A DNA stretch of 64,000 nt from Crossaster papposus (taxonomy: Eukaryota > Echinodermata > Asteroidea > Velatida > Solasteridae). The translations under genes were made by a program, and so were the position numbers. Below are positions 56,639 through 64,000 of this stretch, one piece after another. The notes beneath the pieces were generated by a model, which saw only the letters and a program-made list of their open reading frames with translations, made no database searches and had not been told where the DNA came from. Each line of letters opens with the position of its first letter. Position 1 is the stretch's first letter. The DNA is taken from positions 310,001 to 374,000 of the forward strand of contig JBAIAA010000877.1 in the NCBI GenBank assembly GCA_037893245.1, written 5' to 3'.

Positions 56639-57744
56639 AATAATAATAATAATAATATATACATTTATATAGCGCTAATTTTGTAAACACATTCAAAAGC
56701 GCTGCACAAAAACAAGGTAAGCATACGAAACAAGAAAATCAGACAGGATATGCCTGTCTGAACAAATGAGCTTTGAGTTTCCCTTTAAAGACATCTACAG
56801 AGAAACATTCCACCAAAGTCAGCTCAGCCGGGAGGCGATTCCACAGCCATGGGCCCTTATACACGAATGCCCTCTCACCAAGAGTCTTGTGATGAATACG
56901 AGGGACATGTAGAACAATACGAGTCTGTGAACGAAGATTGTAAACACTAGATCTCACAGTAATCATATCTATCAAATAATTAGGGGCAAGACCCTTTAAA
57001 CACTTAAACACCTGAAGTATGAGCTTGAACTCGATTCTTTCTTTCACTGGCAGCCAGTGAAGAGACCTGAGAGTGTCACTGATATGGCAGAATTTGGGCA
57101 GACAGAAAATGAGACGGGCTGCACCGTTCATAATTCTCTGGACCCTGGCCAACTGGTAGTCAGGCAGACCAACCAAGAGAGAGTTACAATAATCGATATG
57201 GCTAATTACAAATGCATTAATGAGGGTCTTAGTGGTGTCAACATCTAAATATTTCCGAATTTGGCGGATGTTGTAGAGGCCATAATAGGCTTTCGAACAA
57301 AGTTTACCAATATGAATGTCCATGGACATGTTACAATCCAAATACACCCCTAAATTCCTAGCATTGACACATGGCTCAATGTCTACATTGCCAACTCTAA
57401 TGGCTTGAACCCTAGCTTTTGTAAGTTGTTGACGAGTGCCTATGATGAGGAATTCGGTTTTGGAATCATTTATCATTAGGTTATACCTAATCATCCATGA
57501 TCTGATGTCCAAGATGAGTGACTGCATGGCACTGACGGCTCGCTCCTCTGACGAGGAAGAACCAGCAGTGAAAGATAGATAGAGCTGAGTATCGTCGGCA
57601 TAGCTGTGGGCAATAGGTGAATGCTTAGAGACGATGGTAAACAGATGTGATATGTAGCAAGTGAACAATATAGGCCCCAAGCAACTACCCTGAGGAACAC
57701 CACATTCCAAGGGCCGATCTTCAGATGAGGTGGCATCAATTCGC
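56639..57744 (-). mobile_element. 5'-truncated CR1/L2-like LINE (copy 2 only)
   Basis: Inserted after GTTGAGTTTT, with the empty site in copy 1 at 30840. The 3' end on the minus strand is GCGCTATATAAATG followed by an ATT-repeat tail, usual for CR1/L2-group LINEs. The 5' end is cut within the reverse transcriptase, as expected from incomplete target-primed reverse transcription. Confidence 0.85.
56739..57744 (-). pseudogene. LINE reverse transcriptase fragment, about 335 codons
   Basis: Reads GVPQGSCLGPILFTCYISHL, then SYADDTQLYLSF (YADD catalytic box), thumb and connection regions, and the C-terminal WNRLPAEL and FKGKLKAHLFRQAY typical of CR1-group polymerases. The frame is open to its natural end at 56739, but endonuclease and the first part of the polymerase are absent, so it cannot be autonomous. 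The apparent start is a GTG created by truncation. Confidence 0.85.
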
Positions 57745-59289
57745 ACATGATATATGGGAAAATGTTAATTGTTTTCCCTATAAAAACTTTTTCAGTCCAC
57801 TATTTCCATACTATTTCTTAATCAAATGTAGTTATTAGACATAGCAAGGATTACAAATATCAATAAATCTGAAGAAAAATAAAACACCCATTATTTATTA
57901 TTTTGCAATTTTCTCCACTATGCCCTGTGCCCAGTTCTGCCTCGCACAATAAAGCACATTGAGTTGCAAGTCTGGTTGTTTTTGTTTTTCTTTGGGGAAC
58001 AAAACAATCCTCCAAACCACAAATTAATAAAAGAAAAAGTTTCCCATGACTTAAAAACTTTATTTTAAGAGAGACAAAGAAAGAAAAATATAATACTTTT
58101 TGTTAAAAAAAAAATTAAAAAAATCCCGAACTACGATGATTGTTGTAAAATCACTCCCCGGACGTAAAACTCTCCAAAATTAGCCCTATTATTAAGATTT
58201 CCAAGGCGCTAAACAAGATTGGGGGATGATACATTCTCATTGGCACTGGTAGAAAAGAGAATTATTATCTCATCGGAAGTGTGAGATCGCACGGTTATTG
58301 GAAATGGTGAGTGTCTTATGCAAATCAGGGATTAGTGTGCCGTGGTCCACGAAGGGTGCTGAGGAATATCCTTTAAGGTGCGTGTATGTTATTTAAATAC
58401 TAAGAATTGAAAGTGCTTAGTTTGAATTTATTATTTGATCTTGGAGCTTGTTCGCTTTTTCAAGCGCTCGATCGCCTTCGGGGGGTCAGACGGGAAATTT
58501 TTTGGGCATCTTTTTTCTGAACCCAAATCCCAGGTTTTGATCTCCGTTTTTTGCCTGTCTCAATTAAATATTGAGAAATTCCTAATTGTTTCCAACCCTA
58601 CAACATTTTCATGACATTTATTCAGGGATAGCAGCAAACGCTGTAAAAAGAAAAGATATTTGTTGGGATGATTGCCAATACCGCATCCGTTAACGATTCG
58701 AAGTGTTCATTGTAAAGATAGTCAATAGGGCTTACCCATGTTTATGTTAAATGTCCCGGTTTAGGAGTTAAAGAAGGAAATTTCCGAGTTTCTTTTACAG
58801 TTTATTTATTATGTTCACACTGATAGAGAAAAAATGCTCACAGTAATGTAAGGTTATAGTATCTTATCATGATGGTTTGTGGTGAATACGCTTCCAATCA
58901 AATCGGAAGTAAAAGTTTATATATTGAAGTGTACATCCCCACGTTATGCAGATTGTAATGTACAAATAACTGAATCGTTGCTAGTCAAAGAAAATATTTA
59001 AGTTTGTAAAAGCGAATTGAGTTGAATAAAATGTCAAAACATGTGATAATATTCAAACATTGTGTAGATCATACACATATAGACAAGCTGAAAGTATAAG
59101 AATTGTATTGTATATAGCTATTTTCCAAGTGGTGAATCCCAGCGTTTGTGACCGTAAACCAGCAAGAATAAAACATGTAAAAATGTAATATGTAAACATA
59201 TTTTGGTTGTTGCAAGTCTGTTGCAAGTACATGTACATGTATGGTTGGTTATCGTGGCTGAGATGAGATTGGTCAATATGTATAGGCTG
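57745..59289. other. Gene-free spacer (copy 2)
   Basis: Collinear with 30841-32385. Nothing coding is seen. Confidence 0.5.
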
Positions 59290-59453
59290 GGTTCGGGAGG
59301 TCGATCTGTTCTTGACTCGCGAAACTCGATTGTGTAAAACCCCGAATAATAGGTGGTGTGTGATCCTGTTCCGAGTGCAAGATTCTTGGGTCGCGTTTGA
59401 GCGCGACAACCGAGTTTTGCGTGTCAAGAACAGACCGCCCGACGCGACGAACC
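59290..59453. mobile_element. Short inverted-repeat element (copy 2)
   Basis: Counterpart of 32386-32545. Confidence 0.55.
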
Positions 59454-60221
59454 AGTCTGAGTCACCGTTGGAGTAAATCGGATGTGCAGGGGCCGCATGT
59501 GCAGGGTTCACCAAGTTCATGTTGTTTTGTCAGGTACGTGACTTCATTTCCGGTCTGTATTTCCTCCAAAGCTCTAGGAGCCATTTCCATTGAGCTGCTA
59601 AGAACAATAAATTGGCTTAGCACAACAATGCCCTGCTCAGTTAAAAAGTTTAGACTCCATTGTTTTTTTTCCGGGGCGCCTCCCAAATAAACCAGTTAAA
59701 CATTCTACCTGAGTTTAAACCATTTATAATTGTATGCATGTCTTGAGCTAAATCAATTAAGTAAAATAATAATAGTAATGAAGACCCCCCCCCCCTTAAA
59801 CACATTAAACACATTATGATAACTTTAGTGTTCAAGCGGCTTTGGCATTAAACCCAGTACATGCGTTAACATCAAAATCAATTTCAAAACATTCGCAGAA
59901 CAGTATTTTTAAAACTTGATGTAGAGCGTAGAGATATGGAACTCGACAATTTGTTTTCATGATGTTTTGTATTAATAGGTTCCCTTTAATAATAATCGTG
60001 GCTAGAGTTGTTTCATAAAGGGAGCTCTACATACAACACGAACTGAACACTGAACAAATAACGACCGGTATACGTACAAGTCAGTGGTTCGAGTGGTCTT
60101 TCAATAAGGAAGTCACAATAAAATAATGTTCAAGGCACTTATCTATCTTACCCGGTTTTTCCTTTAGCCTTGCTCTCTGGTTAAGATATTTCTCAAGAAA
60201 ATTGGTAAACGTTAACAACAG

Positions 60222-60286
60222 CTGGATTCGAACCAGAGACCTTTCGATTAATAGCCCATCTCTCTATACAAACTAAGCTATTGGCG
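60222..60286 (-). tRNA. tRNA-like sequence (copy 2)
   Basis: Counterpart of 33330-33394, B box intact. Confidence 0.35.
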
Positions 60287-60510
60287 AGTTAGTTAAGGAC
60301 AGGGGTTCTTTAGAGTTTGTTAATAATAGATCAGTTGTCATTGTTCTTTTCATGATTACATGTTTACGCATTACCCAGCTGCCGAGGAAAAAAATTGCGA
60401 ACCGCTACACGTAAACGTGGTTTAAGTTCATGTATTGCCTTTTTGCCATGCAAACCTTTGAATCTCATCTGTCTTCCTTTCATTGTTCAGTTGTGAGTGT
60501 CAATCACGAA

Positions 60511-61245
60511 GCACGCGTTTGAACGTGTCATCAACATCTATAAAACGTCAACTAATAAGATGTGTTCATTTCACATTTCAGTGTCGGTGACTGAAAGCCA
60601 CATAAACCTAACTTCCGTCTCATGAATATTAAACGAGTCAGTGGTGCGTGATTGACAGCGCACTAGGGGCCACGCGTTTGAACGTGTCATCGACGTCTAT
60701 AAAATGTCAACCAATAAGATGTGTTCATTTCACAGTGTCGGTGACTGAAAGTTGCATTTAACATCATGAATATTAAACGAGTCAGTGGTGCGTGATTGAC
60801 AGCGCACTAGGGGCCACGCGTTTCAACGTGTCATCGACGTCTATAAAATGTCAACCAATAAGATGTGTTCATTTCACAGTGTCGGTGACTGAAAGTTGCA
60901 TTTAACATCATGAATATTAAACGAGTCAGTGGTGCGTGATTGACAGCGCACTAGGGGCCACGCGTTTGAACGTGTCATCGACGTCTATAAAATGTCAAAC
61001 AATAAGATGTGTTCATTTCACAGTGTCGGTGACTGAAAGTTGCATTTAACATCATGAATATTAAACGAGTCAGTGGTGCGTGATTGACAGCGCACTAGGG
61101 GCCACGCGTTTGAACGTGTCATCGACGTCTATAAAATGTCAACCAATAAGATGTGTTCATTTCACAGTGTCGGTGACTTAAAGTTGCATTTAACATCATG
61201 AATATTAAACGAGTCAGTGGTGTGTGATTGACAGTGCGCTAGGGG
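60511..61245 (+). promoter_or_regulatory. Tandem promoter repeat of the C1q gene (copy 2, five units)
   Basis: Units start at 60511, 60670, 60814, 60958 and 61102, the last four 144 bp apart. Each has CTATAAAA and TGATTGACAG. There is one unit more than in copy 1. In both copies the last unit carries the same variant (TGTGTGATTGACAGTGCGC), so the change in number occurred among the inner units. Confidence 0.6.
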
Positions 61246-61409
61246 CCAATTACAAACCGGGCAACGTTCCTCAGTCACTGCTTAGGAAATCACTGGCAAG
61301 TTTTTTAAGGCAGGAGCGCACGCTTTATTTCTCACAACGATCGCAACTCATCTTCGCCTTCGGCAGGACAGCCAGAGAGAGACCTGAACGCAAGAACGAG
61401 ATTTACAAG
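61161..61409 (+). other. C1q gene, 5' untranslated exon 1 (copy 2)
   Basis: Donor TTTACAAG|GTAAGG. Start estimated from the last TATA box at 61130. Confidence 0.5.
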
Positions 61410-62172
61410 GTAAGGTTCTGTGACAGATGGAAACAGGCTTTTCAAGTCTTGAGATGAAATTAATGTTTGTATTCCTTCTTGATTAGTGGTTCTTACAAAA
61501 GTATGTTTTAACAAAACTCGTGAATAGAGTAAGTTGTGTCAGATTATATTTTGACTCTCTACTCCGCTGTCCATGTAAATGGTTGTAAAAGGCCGTTCAT
61601 GTACTTGGGGTCCCCTTACATGTATACCCTTGATACTGTGCTTGATGTTCAGGCTGTTCCACCATCCTTCTGACATGCTTTAATGAGCACACACAGCCTA
61701 CCCCAGCATCCTACCAAGCATCGTTTAGCATCATGTCAGAATCTGCCGCGTATCCTGTTCCAGAATCTTCCACCTCATGTCCACTGAACTCGGCACCATC
61801 CATAACCCATACTGTTGTTAGCGCAAGCATCCCATCCTATTGATTTGTTTCACCACTCCATGCAAACCCTTAGGGCATAAGTCTTATTTAAAAGGGTTGG
61901 AGCAAACGTCAAATGTATTGTATTCCTTCTTTGCATCCACAGACTCCCCTTGCTATCTCCCCATTTTGTCATCATCTTTGTTACTTTCTTTTTAGGGACA
62001 GCTGCTCGCTTTGATAAAACATAATGATATCACAACATCAACAACAAACAAACAAACAAATTATAGCCTTTACGCTGACAACAGCCTCAAAGCGCTGTAA
62101 AAATACATTAAAATAAACAAATAAAGAGACTTGTTGTGAGTTAAGGTGTTTGTTTTTTTGTATTATTTTCAG

Positions 62173-62242
62173 GTGACATTCAACTTCAGTCACTAAGATT
62201 TCTTCCCGGCGGCTGAGCTCTGATTAAGAACACCACGTCAAG
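62173..62242 (+). other. C1q gene, 5' untranslated exon 2 (copy 2)
   Basis: Same 70-base exon as 35139-35208, with intact splice signals. Confidence 0.5.
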
Positions 62243-63162
62243 GTAGGCCTTACTGTATTAAAAACAAATAACGTTATATTTTTTAACAAAACCATTGACG
62301 TATCTTGGGAGGAGCTATAGCTAAACAATCAGCGAGACAAATTCTTAAATATTACCGTATTTACAGAGTTTTTCAGTCAGGATATTATATCTTTCCCAGT
62401 TATTTGAACACTAGTATCATACATTCTTATAACGACACTTTACTTTCGTCCCCGAACATTGCCTAGCTCAATTCTCAATTTAAAAAATAGTTATCAACGA
62501 ATTCCATTCTAGATCAAGTATAATTGCAATTTGTATACTTTTCTGATTCCTCCTAAAATTGTGAAATTCGTTTCACGGGGCTTTGGAAATTAAATAAAAA
62601 AATAACTAATGTTGGTGTTTTTTTGTCGTTTGTTTTAAGACTCTTGGTCATTTATATACAAAAATTAACCATAACGTTTGATAGTAAACAGAACAAAATG
62701 TAACGACAACAGCGTCTAAATCTATTAAAATAAAAACAAAGCAAAATACCCAAAACCACACATTAATTTACAACGAATCGCAATGCTCTAATTAAAATTA
62801 TACTGCAACTTTAATCAAATCCCTTTGTAATTTTTGAAATTGAGAATCAAGAGTTGAGCTCGACGATGTTTGCGGACGAAATTAAAGTGCAAATATAATG
62901 AATTTCTGGAGAAGAGGAGTGGTGGGGTTTGGCCCTACTTTATAGCTTGATTCAAAACCCGTACGACACTCTTCCTCAAAAAAGTTGTTCCGTCAAATTT
63001 GTTTTGCCGCTTTATACAAACCGACCAAAACGAACATCTGAAGTTATTTTGTATGCGCTCTACCCGAGAACCTTTTAATTCAATTTTTGTTTGCTTCTTT
63101 TTCTGTTTAATAATTAGTCCCTTTTGTGATTTATATTGTCTACTTTTGGTATTTTATACAGA

Positions 63163-64000
63163 ATGAAGATCTTGGTGGCAACCGTTCTTTCAATCGCCCT
63201 CCTTCTGGGTAACTCTGTCAAGCTCCGAGCTTCCGTCACTGGGCCGGTTGCCACAGACGGTGATGTTCCAGCGTCTCGGGCGTGTCCGATGTGCTGCCAG
63301 GGACCTACTGCCGCACATGGTATACCAGGTTTAAATGGGCAGATCGGACCGATGGGACCCTACGGCCAGCCGGGGTCAAAGGGCGACGCAGGTCAGCCGG
63401 GTCAAATTGGCGATATCGGGCCAATCGGTCCAATGGGTGAGCGGGGAGCACTTGGGAACGCTGGGCCTAAAGGTGACGATGGGATAGGTCAGCCCGGCAA
63501 GATAGGTCCGAAAGGTCTGCAGGGTGTAGTCGGAAGTCCTGGTCAGACTGGTGTCAAAGGTCAGAAGGGTGAGCCAGGGGAGACACCAGACGACTCCAAC
63601 CTGCGGGTAGCATTCACCGCGGTGAGGACGAGCGACTCTGATACCTCTAGGAGTCACGACACCCGTTTGCCCTTCCAGCAGACCGAGACGCTTCTGCCGG
63701 GTACCAGCTTCGATCTCGGGACCGGCACGTTCACGTGTACTGTGCCGGGCACCTACGTGTTTACGTTTTCTGTGAACAAATATCCTTCCAGCAGCAGCCT
63801 GAACGTTCATCTCCGGAAGAACGACGACTATGTTGTCACTGGCCTTAGCACTGATCCAAGTTACTATGAGCAGGTGTCTGGGAGCGCGGTGCTGGTTCTG
63901 CAGCGAGGAGACACGGTGGGGCTTACCATGTACGGTAGGGCGCATAGTGCTTCCCCCTATCACCGCACCTCATTCAGTGGCTTCCTCCTTTACCCCGAAT
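63163..64000 (+). CDS. Secreted collagen/C1q-domain protein (copy 2), stop codon cut by window end
   Basis: ATG at 63163 follows acceptor TTTTATACAG. All 279 codons are present and the final T is the first base of the expected TAA. The layout matches copy 1: signal peptide, CPMCC, collagen stem with the same break, and C1q head. Differences from copy 1 are F14L plus Q147L, A158D, T163R, D207Y, S208P, L211S, E222D, F228L, Y230T, S232P, H234Y, S235Y, N257Y, V260A, Y261H, E263A, T265P and Y268R. Silent differences (four) all lie before codon 124. Both copies look functional. Confidence 0.92.
   Translation, partial: MKILVATVLSIALLLGNSVKLRASVTGPVATDGDVPASRACPMCCQGPTAAHGIPGLNGQIGPMGPYGQPGSKGDAGQPGQIGDIGPIGPMGERGALGNAGPKGDDGIGQPGKIGPKGLQGVVGSPGQTGVKGQKGEPGETPDDSNLRVAFTAVRTSDSDTSRSHDTRLPFQQTETLLPGTSFDLGTGTFTCTVPGTYVFTFSVNKYPSSSSLNVHLRKNDDYVVTGLSTDPSYYEQVSGSAVLVLQRGDTVGLTMYGRAHSASPYHRTSFSGFLLYPE

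Overview
The window looks like an invertebrate animal genome. Genes are split by GT-AG introns, SINEs, a LINE and MITEs are abundant, and there is a secreted collagen/C1q-domain gene and a 2A 'skipping' peptide. This suits a marine deuterostome (echinoderm, hemichordate or amphioxus), but the phylum is an inference and I cannot fix the species.

Large-scale layout: the window is a tandem segmental duplication. One unit holds, left to right, a FAD-dependent oxidoreductase pseudogene on the minus strand (last exon leftmost, exon 1 rightmost), a transposon-rich spacer, and a C1q-domain gene on the plus strand. Copy 1 spans about 10860-36990 and copy 2 runs from about 37000 (clearly collinear from 39247) to beyond the window end. 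Copy 0 is a remnant (1-10853) whose right part is missing. It joins copy 1 inside a palindromic fold-back element, through a short duplicated filler.

Region by region. 1-10853: copy 0, with one oxidoreductase exon, a SINE, and a fold-back element split by a 7.2 kb insertion of two head-to-tail units (1054-2451 and 2452-8302) and by a 326 bp inverted-repeat element. 10860-15941: copy 1 oxidoreductase exons separated by fold-back elements. 15942-20500: large inverted-repeat elements and AT-rich DNA. 20549-25852: a single-ORF gene of 1104 codons with a 2A leader and a [C/D](2)H-type DDE transposase core, present only in copy 1. 25853-33600: MITEs and tRNA-like repeats. 33619-36968: C1q gene with a tandemly repeated promoter. 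38139-44652: copy 2 oxidoreductase exons. 45697-47515: nested fold-backs, one with a 9 bp target duplication. 48117-52800: a 4.7 kb element with identical 468 bp direct terminal repeats, a His-Me finger (I-PpoI-like) endonuclease ORF and a convergent Mutator-like transposase ORF, precisely absent from copy 1. 56639-57744: a truncated LINE, also copy 2 only. 60511-64000: copy 2 C1q gene, cut off within its stop codon.

The clearest functional host gene is the C1q-domain protein. Its two copies have nearly identical introns and collagen stems, yet differ at 18 residues at or next to the C1q head with no silent change there, which suggests diversifying selection or conversion in a defence lectin. 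The two transposase systems (2A-led, and nuclease-paired) are the strongest candidates for undescribed biology. Because the duplicated units act as filled and empty sites for one another, several insertions can be delimited to the base.
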